From the NCBI RefSeq assembly GCF_029893355.1, contig NZ_JARZAI010000002.1, positions 1 to 64,000 on the forward strand: a DNA stretch of 64,000 nt, given 5' to 3'. This document shows positions 1 through 8,986 of this stretch, one piece after another. Made by a program: the position numbers and the translations under genes. Numbering within the stretch: position 1 is the first letter of the stretch; the number at the start of each line of letters is the position of its first letter. Under the pieces are notes generated by a model. It did no database searches. It saw only the letters and a program-made list of their open reading frames with translations, and had not been told where the DNA came from. Origin of the DNA: Kitasatospora sp. MAA4. Lineage in GTDB: Bacteria; Actinomycetota; Actinomycetes; Streptomycetales; Streptomycetaceae.

Positions 1-36
1 TGTCAAGGTAGTGCTCTCCCGCTGAGCTAATCGCGC
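1..36 (-). tRNA. tRNA-Val (GAC), partial at window edge
   Basis: This is the 5' half of a tRNA-Val. Its acceptor strand, D arm and anticodon-arm start are base-for-base identical to the complete tRNA-Val just upstream in the same operon. The 3' half lies outside the window. It is the last visible gene of a minus-strand Gly-Cys-Val-Val array, so the window opens inside a tandem duplication of this tRNA. Confidence 0.9.
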
Positions 37-112
37 CTGTCCGTCACCAGAGGTGTCGGCCGGGCTGGTGGCGGCACTGCGAGGTGCCACCGAAGGCCCC
101 GAGGGACCTGTG

Positions 113-184
<72 letters not shown>

Positions 185-219
185 GGGAAGACCCCCGGTC
201 GAACCGGGGGACCTCTTGG

Positions 220-290
220 AGGTGGAGACGGGATTTGAACCCGTGTACACGGCTTTGCAGGCCGTTGCCTCGCCTCTCGGCCACTCCACC
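220..290 (-). tRNA. tRNA-Cys (GCA)
   Basis: A 71-nt tRNA on the minus strand. The acceptor stem GGTGGAG pairs with CTCCACC, the discriminator is U as usual for tRNA-Cys, and the anticodon loop carries GCA. It sits between tRNA-Gly and tRNA-Val in the array, an arrangement common in actinobacteria. A short GC-rich inverted repeat (ccccggt/accgggg) separates it from tRNA-Val. Confidence 0.95.
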
Positions 291-346
291 AGGCAACTTG
301 TCAAACATACCAGGAAGAACGATCATGCTGTCCTTCACCGGCACCG

Positions 347-419
347 AGCGGACGACGAGATTCGAACTCGCGACCCTCACCTTGGCAAGGTGATGCTCTA
401 CCAACTGAGCCACGTCCGC
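347..419 (-). tRNA. tRNA-Gly (GCC)
   Basis: A 73-nt tRNA on the minus strand. The acceptor stem starts GCGGACG, the T arm contains GTTCGAATC, and the anticodon loop CTTGCCAAG gives anticodon GCC, which reads the favoured GGC glycine codon of this genome. It is the first gene of the minus-strand tRNA array, about 60 nt after the predicted -10 box. Confidence 0.95.
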
Positions 420-476
420 CTGTCTTCCGAGCCCTTCACCGCTTCTCAGCGGCTCCGTTTCCCGGCGACGTGTTGA

Positions 477-504
477 ACTTTAGCGGAAACCCTGGCCAGC
501 TCAA
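477..504 (-). promoter_or_regulatory. Promoter of the Gly-Cys-Val tRNA array
   Basis: On the minus strand, TTGAGC and TAAAGT are separated by 16 bp directly upstream of tRNA-Gly. This is close to the vegetative sigma consensus and much better than random in such GC-rich DNA. The rest of the 420-647 interval holds only the 5' region of pabB. Confidence 0.6.
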
Positions 505-647
505 ATTCCGTATCCGCAGCTAGGGCCCGGGCACCCTCCGAACCTGCCGCCGAACGGCCCCCCGCGCCTAGACTTTCCAGCACCGCAGACCCCCCGCCGC
601 CGGTCCACCCCCCACCCGGCGCAGCTCGTGATCACCGCAGGAGAACC

Positions 648-1715
648 GTGCCCGCCCCCAGCTCCGCCCCCGCCCCCGACCAGCCGATGGCCCGCTTCGG
701 TGGCCGGCTCGCGACGGGCCTGTGCGAGGTGACCTCCGACCCGGCCGCCCTGGAGAGCGACGGCTGGTGGGCGGTCGCGTACGACTTCGAGGGCCGCCTC
801 ACCTGCGCCCGGTTCGCCGACGTCCGCCCCGTCCCGGCCCCCGTCCGTACGCCCGGCGCCTGGCGCGGCCCGTTCCCCGACAGCTGGCACAGCTCCCTGG
901 ACCGCGCCGGCTACACCGCGGGCGTCCGCGCGATCCGGGAGCGGATCGCGACCGGCGAGGTCTACCAGGCCAATCTCTGCCGAGTGATGACCGCGCCGCT
1001 GCCGGACCCCGACCCGGCCCGCAGCGACATCGACGCGCTGACCGGCCTGCTCGCCCACGGCAACCCAGCCCCTTACGCGGGCACCCTGCGGCTGCCGGAG
1101 CACGGCATCGAGATCGCCACCGCCTCGCCCGAGCTCTACCTCTCGCGCACCGGTCGGACCGTCTCCTCCGGCCCGATCAAGGGCACCGGCCGCACCGAGG
1201 CCGACCTGCTGGAGAAGGACTACGCCGAGAACGTGATGATCGTCGACCTGGTCCGCAACGACCTCGGCCGCGCCTGCGCAATCGGCAGCATCACCGTCCC
1301 CGACCTCTGCGCGGTCGAGAAGCACCCCGGGCTGGTGCACCTGGTCTCGCTGGTCCGCGGCACCCTGCGGGACGGCGCCGGCTGGCCCGAGCTGCTGGAC
1401 GCCACCTTCCCGCCCGGCTCGGTCACCGGCGCCCCCAAGTCCAGCGCGCTGCGGATCATCGACGAGCTGGAGACCGCCCCGCGCGGCCCGTACACCGGCG
1501 CCGTCGGCTGGGTGGACGCCGACCGCAGCGAGGCCGAACTCGCGGTCGGCATCCGGACGTTCTGGATCGAGCGGACCGCCGGCGCGGCCCCCGTCCTGCA
1601 CTTCGGCACGGGCGCGGGCATCACCTGGGGATCCGACCCCGAACACGAGTGGGCGGAGACCGAGCTGAAGGCCGCCCGGCTGGTCGCGATAGCGTCGGGG
1701 CAGCATCCGGAGTAG
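648..1715 (+). CDS. pabB: Aminodeoxychorismate synthase component I (PabB-like)
   Basis: A chorismate-binding enzyme that makes 4-amino-4-deoxychorismate for folate (or aromatic antibiotic) biosynthesis. The 355-residue protein has the C-terminal catalytic fold. PIKGT near residue 174 has the lysine typical of PabB rather than the PIAGT of anthranilate synthase. It is followed by a VDLVRNDLGR segment and VTGAPK near 258. No glutaminase domain is fused, so a separate PabA would supply ammonia. GTG at 648 was chosen because AGGAG lies 4 nt before it; an in-frame ATG at 687 (MARFGG) starts the conserved part but has no Shine-Dalgarno. pabC follows 41 nt downstream, which supports the folate assignment. 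Confidence 0.88.
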   Translation: MPAPSSAPAPDQPMARFGGRLATGLCEVTSDPAALESDGWWAVAYDFEGRLTCARFADVRPVPAPVRTPGAWRGPFPDSWHSSLDRAGYTAGVRAIRERIATGEVYQANLCRVMTAPLPDPDPARSDIDALTGLLAHGNPAPYAGTLRLPEHGIEIATASPELYLSRTGRTVSSGPIKGTGRTEADLLEKDYAENVMIVDLVRNDLGRACAIGSITVPDLCAVEKHPGLVHLVSLVRGTLRDGAGWPELLDATFPPGSVTGAPKSSALRIIDELETAPRGPYTGAVGWVDADRSEAELAVGIRTFWIERTAGAAPVLHFGTGAGITWGSDPEHEWAETELKAARLVAIASGQHPE

Positions 1716-1756
1716 AGCCGTCCACTCCGGGCCCGTGTCTTCTGGAGGAACCCCCG

Positions 1757-2572
1757 ATGATCTGGCTGAACGGATCGCTGGTCGCCGAGGACCGCGCCGA
1801 GATCTCCGTCCTCGACCACGGACTGACCGTCGGCGACGGCGTGTTCGAGACGGTCAAGGCCACCGCCGGCCGGCCCTTCGCGCTCACCCGCCACCTCGAC
1901 CGCCTGGTCCGCTCCGCCACCGGTCTGGGCCTGCCCGCCCCCGACCTGGACGAGGTCCGGGCCGGCTGCGCCGCCGTGCTCGCCGCCAACCCGATGCCGC
2001 GCGGCCGACTGCGGATCACCTACACCGGCGGCCTCGCCCCGCTCGGCTCCGAGCGCGGCGACACCCCGCCCACCCTGGTCGTCGCCCTGGGCACCGCCGC
2101 CGAGCGCCCCGACAGCACCGCCGTCGCCACCGTCCCGTGGGCCCGCAACGAACACAGCGCGGTGGCCGGCCTGAAGACCACCTCCTACGCCGAGAACGTC
2201 GTCGCGCTGGCCTACGCCCACCGCCGCGGCGGCTCCGAGGCGCTGCTCGCCAACACCGCGGGCCGGCTCTGCGAGGGCACCGGCTCCAACGTCTTCGTCG
2301 TGGTGGACGGGCAGCTGCTCACCCCGCCGCTCAGCTCCGGCTGCCTGGCCGGCATCACCCGCGCCCTGGTCGCCGAGTGGTGCGGGGCGACCGAGGCCGA
2401 CCTGCCGTACACGGTCCTGAAGGAGGCCGATGAGGTCTTCCTCACCTCCAGCCTGCGCGACGTCCAGGCCGTGCACCGGATCGACGACCACGAACTCCCG
2501 GCGCCTGGCCCGGTCACCGCCAGGGCGATGGCGCAGTTCGCCGCCCGCGCGGCCGACGACCTGGACCCGTGA
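1757..2572 (+). CDS. pabC: 4-amino-4-deoxychorismate lyase (class IV aminotransferase fold)
   Basis: A PLP enzyme that converts aminodeoxychorismate to p-aminobenzoate and pyruvate. The 271-residue length is normal for the family. Visible marks are LDHGLTVGDGVFET near residue 20, the PLP lysine in LKTTSYAEN (about Lys140), and the phosphate-binding GTGSNVF region near 176. GGAGGA lies 7 nt before the ATG. It forms an operon with pabB, so both halves of pABA synthesis except the glutaminase are here. D-amino-acid or branched-chain aminotransferases share the fold, but the pabB neighbour decides the call. Confidence 0.88.
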   Translation: MIWLNGSLVAEDRAEISVLDHGLTVGDGVFETVKATAGRPFALTRHLDRLVRSATGLGLPAPDLDEVRAGCAAVLAANPMPRGRLRITYTGGLAPLGSERGDTPPTLVVALGTAAERPDSTAVATVPWARNEHSAVAGLKTTSYAENVVALAYAHRRGGSEALLANTAGRLCEGTGSNVFVVVDGQLLTPPLSSGCLAGITRALVAEWCGATEADLPYTVLKEADEVFLTSSLRDVQAVHRIDDHELPAPGPVTARAMAQFAARAADDLDP

Positions 2573-2610
2573 GCCGTTAGACGGCCACCCTGACGGGGAA
2601 GAGGGCTGCC

Positions 2611-3450
2611 ATGACCACCACGCTGCGCCCCGCCGGTCCCGAGACCTCACGGCCGGACGGCGGCCGCGACCGCCGCTGGCAGGTCTGCGCCAACGGCCGC
2701 CCGGTGGGCACCGTGCGCACCGGCTCGCACCCGCTGGGCCCCGGCTGGATCGGGCAGATCGCGGACCTGGAGATCATCGCGCCGCAACGGCGGCGCGGCC
2801 GGGGGACGTTCGCGATGCTCGCCGCCGAGGAGGTGCTGCGCGGCTGGGGCTGCGGGCGACTGGAACTCTCCGTCCCCGCCGACGCGTCGGCCGCGCTCGC
2901 CCTGGCCGGTTCGCTCGGTTACACCGAGACCAACCGCAAACTTGCCAAGGAGCTCGGCCAACCCCCGGCCTGCGCACCGGATCTGACGCTGCGTCGGATC
3001 GGTGAGGCCGAGTTCCCGCGCTGGCTGGAGCACATCCGGGCCACCTACCGCGAACACCTGGTCCGCTCCGGGCTGACCCCGCAGCAGGCGTACGACAAGT
3101 GCGAGGCCGACCACACCGAGCTGCTCGCCCAGGGGGCCGCCACCCCCGGCGTGGCGCTGCGCCAACTGCTCAGCGGGGGAGGGCCGGTGGGCAGTCTCTG
3201 GGTCGACCTGAAGATCGGCGAACGCCCCGACGGCCGGCCGCTGGCCTGGGTGATGACCGTCGACGTCGACGCCGACCGGCGCGGACACGGCTACGGCCGC
3301 GAGCTGATGCTCGCGGCCGAACGCGAATGCCTCGCCGCCGGGGTCCGCGACCTCGGCCTGAACGTCTACTCGGCGAACACCGTCGCCATCACGCTCTACG
3401 AGTCGCTGGGCTACCGGATCACCAGCCGGATCCTCGCCAAGCGGCTCTAG
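2611..3450 (+). CDS. Tandem GNAT-fold N-acetyltransferase
   Basis: A 279-residue protein with two GNAT modules. The first half carries an acetyl-CoA loop at RRRGRG (about residues 54-59) and the second a stronger one at RRGHGYG (about 228-234), with a canonical C-terminal NTVAITLYESLGY segment. The duplicated fold is seen in several actinobacterial acetyltransferases of unknown substrate, such as the MshD and Eis-like groups. It lies 38 nt after pabC with its own purine-rich RBS and faces the DsbA-like gene convergently. The substrate cannot be read from the sequence. Confidence 0.8.
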   Translation: MTTTLRPAGPETSRPDGGRDRRWQVCANGRPVGTVRTGSHPLGPGWIGQIADLEIIAPQRRRGRGTFAMLAAEEVLRGWGCGRLELSVPADASAALALAGSLGYTETNRKLAKELGQPPACAPDLTLRRIGEAEFPRWLEHIRATYREHLVRSGLTPQQAYDKCEADHTELLAQGAATPGVALRQLLSGGGPVGSLWVDLKIGERPDGRPLAWVMTVDVDADRRGHGYGRELMLAAERECLAAGVRDLGLNVYSANTVAITLYESLGYRITSRILAKRL

Positions 3451-3480
3451 GGCCTCGCCAAGCGGCCCCAGGAGACCGGA

Positions 3481-3972
3481 TCAGGCCTCCAGCAGCGCCA
3501 CGATCCGCTCGCGCAGCCCCTCCTGGCTCTGCCCGCCGTCCAGTCGCTGCCCGGCCACCACGTACGTCGGGGTGCCGGTCACGCCGATCGCCTTCCCCTC
3601 GGCCTGGTCGGCGTCCACGATCAGGGTGTGCCGGCCGTCGACCAGCGCCAGCTCGATCTCCTCGGTGTCCAGGCCGAGACCGGCGGCCACCTCGATCAGC
3701 AGCTCCTGGCCGCGCTCCGCGAGCTCCTCGGTCCGCGCCAGCACCGCCTCCACGAACGGCCAGCCCTGCCCCTGGGCGAAGGCCTCCTCGGCGGCCTCGG
3801 CGGCCTCGTAGGCGTGCTTGTGCCGCTCCAGCGGGAAGTGCCGGAACTCGATCGTCAGCGCGTCGCCGTAGCGCTCACGCAGGGCGCGGACGTCGTCGAG
3901 GGAGGTGCGGCAGTCCGGACACTGCAGCTCGCACCAGAGTTCCAGGCGGGGGAGAGAGGCTTCGGTCGTCAT
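3481..3972 (-). CDS. DsbA-family thioredoxin-fold protein
   Basis: A 163-residue cytoplasmic thioredoxin-like protein with a CPDC redox motif (Cys18-Cys21), a central helical insertion and the cis-proline loop GTPTYV (Pro135). There is no signal peptide or membrane segment, so it probably works in the cytosol, like the DsbA/FrnE-type oxidoreductases common in Streptomyces. The C-x-x-C is intact. It is convergent with the GNAT gene and 43 nt from the next minus-strand gene, with which it may be co-transcribed. Confidence 0.8.
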   Translation of the reverse strand: MTTEASLPRLELWCELQCPDCRTSLDDVRALRERYGDALTIEFRHFPLERHKHAYEAAEAAEEAFAQGQGWPFVEAVLARTEELAERGQELLIEVAAGLGLDTEEIELALVDGRHTLIVDADQAEGKAIGVTGTPTYVVAGQRLDGGQSQEGLRERIVALLEA

Positions 3973-4015
3973 GCGGCCAGTGTTCCACCACGCGGGGACC
4001 GATCGGGACGCCCGC

Positions 4016-4597
4016 TCAGTGCACGCCCAGCGGCATGGCGTCGTCGGCCGCCGAGCGCTGGCGGGCCCGGTAGGCGGCCACGTGCATCCGGTTCCCGCAG
4101 GTCCGGCTGTCGCAGTAGCGCCGAGAGCGGTTGCGCGAGAGGTCGACGAAGACGCGCGCGCAGTCCGGCGCCTCGCAGCGCCGCAGCCGCTCCCGCTCGC
4201 CGGCCATCAGGATGAGCCCCAGGGCCATCCCCAGCTCGGCCGCGAGATGGTCGGCCAGCGCCGCGTGCGGGGCGAAGTAGTGCATGTGCCAGCCGTGGCC
4301 GTCGTGCTCGGTGAGCCGCGGTGTCGCGTTGACGGCGGCCACCAGCGCGTTCACCAGCTCGGCGGCCTCCGCGGTGGACGCAGCGGTGAAGACCGCCCGC
4401 AGCCGCGCCCGCAGCGCGTGGACGGCCGCCAGGTCCTCGGCGGTGACCGCGTCGATCTCGCTGATCTCCCGGCGCTCCACCAGGGCGCCCAGCGCCGCGA
4501 TGTCGGGGAGCTGCTCGAAGCCGCCCGCCTCGGGTGAGGTGTTGAGAAGCTCGACCAGGATGCCCAGGGCGGACTCGGTGTCATGGGTGATCAGCAC
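4016..4597 (-). CDS. CGNR zinc-finger / ABATE-domain protein
   Basis: A 193-residue putative DNA-binding regulator. The N-terminal two thirds form the ABATE stress-response domain. The C-terminus has the zinc-binding pattern CEAPDC followed by CDSRTCGNR, which names the CGNR family, and then a basic tail. The GTG start at 4597 has GAGGAG 7 nt upstream. Many relatives sit alone and regulate unknown genes; here it heads a possible two-gene unit with the DsbA-like protein. Confidence 0.85.
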   Translation of the reverse strand: MLITHDTESALGILVELLNTSPEAGGFEQLPDIAALGALVERREISEIDAVTAEDLAAVHALRARLRAVFTAASTAEAAELVNALVAAVNATPRLTEHDGHGWHMHYFAPHAALADHLAAELGMALGLILMAGERERLRRCEAPDCARVFVDLSRNRSRRYCDSRTCGNRMHVAAYRARQRSAADDAMPLGVH

Positions 4598-4684
4598 GTG
4601 GGAACTCCTCGCGTGCGCCGGGGGCGGCGGCCCCGCCCGCGTCGGTCATCACCGCCGCACTCTACCGGGCCGGGCGCGCAGAAC

Positions 4685-4762
4685 GCCGAAGGCACCCGGA
4701 GCCATCCGAGCCCTTCCGCCGAGGTGGCGGAGCGGGCGGGCATGGCACCGGGTGCCTTCGGC
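4685..4762. repeat. Inverted repeat with nested hairpin between CGNR gene and ssgB
   Basis: A perfect 15-bp inverted repeat (left arm 4685-4699, right arm 4748-4762) encloses a 48-nt loop that itself holds a CCGCC-gaggt-GGCGG hairpin, and the right arm contains its own GGCAC-cgg-GTGCC dyad. There is no T tract. The 4598-4894 gap holds no gene that I can support. The element could be a 3' terminator/stabiliser for ssgB transcripts or a small structured RNA. Confidence 0.5.
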
Positions 4763-4894
4763 ACTTCTCACTCGAACGCCGTGGACAACCGGCCCCGAGG
4801 CCGCGCGCTACGCGGCTGAGCCTGTGGCCGTGCCCCCGAGTAGGACAGCCACCAGGAATATCGACCGGGCCACCGGGGGTGCACCCCCGGGGCG

Positions 4895-5308
4895 TCAGCT
4901 CTCGGCAAGGATGTGCGACAGCTCCCGGTCCAGATCGAAGTGACGATGTTCGGTGCCGGGGGGCACGGCGGCGTCGGTGCGCTTGAGGAACGACTCAAGC
5001 GCCCGGGCCGGGGCTTCCAGCAGTGCTTCTCCTTCCGGAGAGCTCAGCGCGATGCAGACGACACCCTGTCCGTGGCTACGCGACGGCCAGACCCGGACGT
5101 CGCCGGTACCGGTGGGTCGATGCAGCCCCTCCGCGAGGAGGTCGCGGGCGAACACCCACTCCACGGTCTCGTCGGCACCGGTGTGGAACGTGGCATGCAC
5201 GGCATAGGGGTCCGCAGTGTCGTAGCGCAGGCCCGCGGGGACGGGCAGTGACGACTCGCTGGACACGATGAGGCGCAGGTGCAGCTCGCAGCTGACCGTG
5301 GTGTTCAT
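4895..5308 (-). CDS. ssgB: SsgB, sporulation-specific cell division activator
   Basis: A SsgA-like protein found only in morphologically complex actinomycetes. SsgB recruits FtsZ to future septum sites during sporulation. The 137-residue sequence is almost invariant in streptomycetes; MNTTVSCELHLRL at the start and the ELSHILAES end are recognisable. I place the start at the ATG at 5308, giving the usual 137-residue protein 11 nt after GAAAGG. An in-frame ATG at 5317 would add three residues but lies only 2 nt from the same RBS. It is transcribed away from the tRNA-Val genes as a single gene. Confidence 0.95.
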   Translation of the reverse strand: MNTTVSCELHLRLIVSSESSLPVPAGLRYDTADPYAVHATFHTGADETVEWVFARDLLAEGLHRPTGTGDVRVWPSRSHGQGVVCIALSSPEGEALLEAPARALESFLKRTDAAVPPGTEHRHFDLDRELSHILAES

Positions 5309-5628
5309 AAGCGCCATGGCCTTTCGCTCAGTGTGCGCTCGGGGAATCGCACGTCGGCGAACGGACCATCCCACCGCTGGCGCCGATGTAAACCCCTCTG
5401 TCCCGATTCGGGGCCTGGCGGTAACTCTTCCGGCGCATTGCACAAAGGGTCGGAAGGGGCCTGGAACGCCTTATCCGGGCGTCGGACGGGACGGCCCTGA
5501 CGGCGTCCGGAGTGGTTACCGAAAGTGACGATTGGTGGCTGCCGGGCTGGTGGGGACGGGCTTGGGGGCGTTGGGCCCAGGGGTGCGCGGAGCACCCCTC
5601 GGGATGCGGTAATGTTTTCCCTGCACCC
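5309..5628. other. Intergenic region between ssgB and tRNA-Val
   Basis: No convincing gene is seen in this 320-bp stretch. It must hold the divergent promoters of ssgB (minus) and of the first tRNA-Val (plus). An 8-bp stem hairpin (arms 5579-5586 and 5592-5599) and a -10-like TAATGT at 5610-5615 lie just before the tRNA. I could not identify a convincing -35 partner or the sigma-H-type promoter reported for ssgB in S. coelicolor. Confidence 0.5.
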
Positions 5629-5700
5629 GGGCGATTAGCTCAGCGGGAGAGCACTTCGTTCACACCGAAGGGGTCACTGGTTCGATCCCAGTATCGCCCA
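5629..5700 (+). tRNA. tRNA-Val (CAC), copy 1
   Basis: A 72-nt cloverleaf. The acceptor stem GGGCGAT pairs with ATCGCCC, and the anticodon loop TTCACAC gives CAC (codon GUG). The discriminator A is followed by CCG, so CCA is not encoded. It is identical to the copy 283 bp downstream, and both are monocistronic with their own terminators. Outside the anticodon arm and acceptor pairs it closely resembles the tRNA-Val(GAC) at the window start. Confidence 0.95.
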
Positions 5701-5714
5701 CCGGATTGCAGAGT

Positions 5715-5759
5715 AAGGCGTAGGACCCCGGTCAGTAATTGACCGGGGTCCTACGCCTT
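5715..5759 (+). terminator. Intrinsic terminator of tRNA-Val copy 1
   Basis: A perfect 20-bp stem (5715-5734 with 5740-5759) has a 5-nt loop GTAAT and runs directly into TTT. It is a strong rho-independent terminator, 14 nt after the tRNA. Confidence 0.9.
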
Positions 5760-5911
5760 TTCGGTGTTCCGGAACTCTTCGGGGCACTTCGGGGAACTGA
5801 GGCGACGTCATGGTCCCTTTGTCGGAACCCCGCTGGCGGGCCGTCGGGCGGCCGCCGGCCAACCACGTTGGAGGTACCGCTCCCACGGTGCTACTGTTCA
5901 TCTCGTTGCCC

Positions 5912-5983
5912 GGGCGATTAGCTCAGCGGGAGAGCACTTCGTTCACACCGAAGGGGTCACTGGTTCGATCCCAGTATCGCCCA
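5912..5983 (+). tRNA. tRNA-Val (CAC), copy 2
   Basis: Identical to copy 1 over all 72 nt, plus 3 nt before and 5 nt after, so it is a recent or gene-converted duplication. A -10-like TACTGT lies about 20 nt upstream. The sequence between the two copies is unrelated to the flank of copy 1, which shows that each gene has its own promoter and terminator. Confidence 0.95.
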
Positions 5984-5991
5984 CCGGACAA

Positions 5992-6033
5992 CATCAGGGC
6001 CGCTGATCGGATATCCGATCAGCGGCCCTGATG
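5992..6033. terminator. Perfect 42-bp palindrome, bidirectional terminator
   Basis: The two 21-bp arms meet at 6012/6013 with no spacer; in RNA the central bases would open as the loop. It lies between the 3' ends of tRNA-Val copy 2 (plus) and the exonuclease gene (minus) and should stop both transcripts. Confidence 0.85.
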
Positions 6034-6038
6034 CATTG

Positions 6039-6764
6039 TCAGGCTGCCGCGGGACGCAGCGGCCAGGAGCGGTCCACCCGCTCCGGGGTGCCGGCGCGGT
6101 CGAACCAGTCCTGCAGTCCGCGGGCCTGTGCGGCGTGCCAGACGCCCTGCCGCAGGTGCAGCTCGGCAGCAGAGAAGCCGCCCAGCGCCGTCCGGTGCCG
6201 GGCGCCGATCGCGCGGACCAGCTCCAGGGACGCCGTGGCGTCGGCCGCCGCGTCGTGCGCGCCCTCCAGGACGACTCCGTAGTGCGCGCAGAGGTCGGTC
6301 AGCGTGCGCCGGCCCCGGCGGTAGCGGTCCACGTGCTTGTCGAGCACCCGCGGGTCGACCACCAGCAGCGCGGCGCCGTCCAGGAACTCCTCCAGCGAGC
6401 TCTCCCGGTGCCGGCGCAGCTCCCGGTCCAGCAGGGTCAGGTCGTACGGGGCGTTCATCACCACCACCGGCACCCCGGCCCGGGCCTGCTCGGCGAGCGC
6501 CCGGGCTATCTCGCCGACCACGGTGTGCGGCGGGCGGCCGAAGGCGCGGACGTGTTCGTCGGTGATGCCGTGCACCGCGCGGGCGCCGTCCGGGATGGCG
6601 ATGCCCGGATCGGCCAGCCAGGTCCGCCGCTCGGCGGCGCCGCCCGGCGCGGTCTGGACGACCAGCGCGGCGGAGACGACCCGGTCGTTCTCCACGTCCA
6701 CGCCGGTGGTCTCGGTGTCGAAGGAGGCGAGTGGGCCCTCGTGCCAGTAGTGGTGTTGCTCCAT
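6039..6764 (-). CDS. DEDDh 3'-5' exonuclease (DnaQ-like)
   Basis: A 241-residue stand-alone exonuclease of the DNA polymerase III epsilon type. ExoI DTETTG (Asp16, Glu18), the HGIT segment, ExoII NAPYD and ExoIII HDAAADA (His and Asp) provide the full catalytic set. Its C-terminal extension lacks a polymerase-binding region that I recognise, so a repair or RNA/DNA trimming role is as likely as proofreading. ATG at 6764 was preferred over GTG at 6770 because GAGGGG is then 5 nt upstream. Confidence 0.85.
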   Translation of the reverse strand: MEQHHYWHEGPLASFDTETTGVDVENDRVVSAALVVQTAPGGAAERRTWLADPGIAIPDGARAVHGITDEHVRAFGRPPHTVVGEIARALAEQARAGVPVVVMNAPYDLTLLDRELRRHRESSLEEFLDGAALLVVDPRVLDKHVDRYRRGRRTLTDLCAHYGVVLEGAHDAAADATASLELVRAIGARHRTALGGFSAAELHLRQGVWHAAQARGLQDWFDRAGTPERVDRSWPLRPAAA

Positions 6765-6997
6765 GACCACCCCTCAGGTCCCCCGGGCCCGCCTGGTGCA
6801 CCGCCGAGGACTGGCGGTGCACCGGCTCATGGCGCCGTTCTGAGCAGGTGATACCCCGGGCAGGTACCCCTTCAACCCCGCCGCCGGGGCGACCGGTGCG
6901 ACGACCGGCGGATATGGGTGCGCGGTCGGCTCGGTGGGCTCGGTACCATCGTCTCGTCACAGCACTGTGCTGTGCACCAGACATTCAGGAGAGACCG

Positions 6998-8974
6998 GTG
7001 ACCGACGTCCGGGTAACCATCAGCCGCGAACCCGATCGGGAAGAGCGCGTGGTGACTACGGGCACCACGGCCGCCGACCTCTTCGCGGACGACCGCTCCG
7101 TCATCGCAGCCCGGGTTGCCGGCGTGCTCAAGGACCTGGCCTACCAGGTGCAGGAGGGCGACGAGGTCGAGCCGGTCGAGCTCGGCAGCCCGGACGGCCT
7201 CAACATCCTGCGGCACTCCACCGCGCACGTGATGGCGCAGTCCGTGCAGGAGCTCTTCCCCGAGGCCAAGTTGGGCATCGGCCCGCCGATCAAGGACGGC
7301 TTCTACTACGACTTCGACGTCGAGAAGCCGTTCCACCCCGACGACCTCAAGGCCGTCGAGAAGAAGATGCAGGAGATCATCAAGCGCGGGCAGAAGTTCG
7401 CCCGCCGGGTGGTCACCGACGAGGCGGCCCGCACCGAACTGGCCGGCGAGCCGTACAAGCTGGAGCTGATCGGCCTCAAGGGCTCGGCCTCCTCGGAGGA
7501 CGGCGCCAACGTCGAGGTGGGCGGCGCCGAGCTGACCATCTACGACAACCTGGACCCGAAGACCGGCGAGCTGTGCTGGGGCGACCTGTGCCGCGGCCCG
7601 CACCTGCCGAGCACCCGGATGATCCCGGCCTTCAAGATCATGCGCTCGGCCGCCGCCTACTGGCGCGGCAGCGAGAAGAACCCGCAGCTGCAGCGCCTCT
7701 ACGGCACCGCCTGGCCGACCAAGGACGAGCTCAAGGCGCACCTGGACTTCCTCACCGAGGCGGCCAAGCGCGACCACCGCAAGCTCGGCAGCGAGCTGGA
7801 CCTCTTCTCCATCCCGGAGGAGATCGGCTCGGGCCTCGCGGTCTTCCACCCCAAGGGCGGCGTGATGCGCCGGGCCATGGAGGACTACTCGCGCAAGCGG
7901 CACGAGGAGTCGGGCTACGAGTTCGTCTACACCCCGCACGCCACCAAGGGCACCCTGTTCGAGCTCTCCGGTCACCTGGACTGGTACGCCGACGGGATGT
8001 ACCCGCCCATGCAGCTCGACGGCGAGAACGACTACTACCTCAAGCCGATGAACTGCCCGATGCACAACCTGATCTTCCGCTCCCGGGGTCGCTCCTACCG
8101 CGAACTCCCGCTGCGGCTCTTCGAGTTCGGCACGGTCTACCGCTACGAGAAGTCCGGCGTGGTGCACGGCCTGACCCGCGCCCGCGGCTTCACCCAGGAC
8201 GACGCGCACATCTACTGCACCAAGGACCAGATGGCCGGCGAGCTGGACTCGCTGCTGACCTTCGTGCTGGACCTGCTGCGCGACTACGGGCTGAACGACT
8301 TCTACCTGGAGCTCTCCACCCGGGACCCGAACAAGTCGGTCGGCTCGGACGAGGACTGGGCCGAGGCCACCCAGGCGCTGGCCGACGCGGCCGAGAAGCA
8401 GGGCCTGGAGCTCACCATGGACCCGGAGGGCGCCGCCTTCTACGGTCCGAAGATCTCCGTGCAGGCGCGGGACGCCATCGGGCGCACCTGGCAGATGTCG
8501 ACCATCCAGGTCGACTTCCAGCTGCCGCAGCGCTTCGAGCTGGAGTTCCAGGGCGCGGACGGCAACCGGCAGCGCCCGGTGATGATCCACCGCGCGCTGT
8601 TCGGCTCGATCGAGCGGTTCTTCGCGGTGCTCCTGGAGCACTACGCCGGTGCCATGCCGCCGTGGCTCGCGCCGGTCACCGTCGTCGGTATCCCGATCAC
8701 CGACGAGCACGTGCCGTACCTCCAGGAGGTCGCGGCCGAGCTGAAGAAGCGCGGCATCCGGGTCGAGGTGGACGCCTCGGACGAGCGGATGCAGAAGAAA
8801 ATTCGCAACGCCCAGAAGTCGAAGACCCCGTTCATGCTGATCGCGGGCAACGACGACGTCGAGGCGGGCGCGGTGTCGTTCCGCTACCGCAACGGCGAGC
8901 AGAAGAACGGCATCCCCCGCGACGAGGCGATCGCCGAGATCGTGGACGCGGTGGAGCGCCGGATCCAGGTCTGA
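6998..8974 (+). CDS. thrS: Threonyl-tRNA synthetase
   Basis: Charges tRNA-Thr. The 658-residue protein has an N-terminal TGS domain (about 1-65), an editing domain with HSTAHV near 72 and GDLCRGPH near 194, and the class II core with the zinc cysteine in MNCPMH (about 350), motif 2 around 385-400 and motif 3 GSIERF near 535, then an anticodon-binding domain. GTG at 6998 is preceded by AGGAGAG at an ideal distance; the reading frame stays open further upstream but without homology. The gene starts a row (thrS, HIT protein, pgsA, acyltransferase, pimA) shared with mycobacteria. Confidence 0.97.
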   Translation: MTDVRVTISREPDREERVVTTGTTAADLFADDRSVIAARVAGVLKDLAYQVQEGDEVEPVELGSPDGLNILRHSTAHVMAQSVQELFPEAKLGIGPPIKDGFYYDFDVEKPFHPDDLKAVEKKMQEIIKRGQKFARRVVTDEAARTELAGEPYKLELIGLKGSASSEDGANVEVGGAELTIYDNLDPKTGELCWGDLCRGPHLPSTRMIPAFKIMRSAAAYWRGSEKNPQLQRLYGTAWPTKDELKAHLDFLTEAAKRDHRKLGSELDLFSIPEEIGSGLAVFHPKGGVMRRAMEDYSRKRHEESGYEFVYTPHATKGTLFELSGHLDWYADGMYPPMQLDGENDYYLKPMNCPMHNLIFRSRGRSYRELPLRLFEFGTVYRYEKSGVVHGLTRARGFTQDDAHIYCTKDQMAGELDSLLTFVLDLLRDYGLNDFYLELSTRDPNKSVGSDEDWAEATQALADAAEKQGLELTMDPEGAAFYGPKISVQARDAIGRTWQMSTIQVDFQLPQRFELEFQGADGNRQRPVMIHRALFGSIERFFAVLLEHYAGAMPPWLAPVTVVGIPITDEHVPYLQEVAAELKKRGIRVEVDASDERMQKKIRNAQKSKTPFMLIAGNDDVEAGAVSFRYRNGEQKNGIPRDEAIAEIVDAVERRIQV

Positions 8975-8986
8975 GCCGGATGATCG

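Noticed and set aside
216..476. A short plus-strand ORF across the tRNA-Cys and tRNA-Gly genes
   Set aside because: It is the complement of two perfect tRNA genes and has no coding features.
5309..5443. Longer SsgB starting upstream of the conserved MNTTVS
   Set aside because: The extra 45 codons have no RBS and no resemblance to SsgA-like proteins, which are about 137 residues long.
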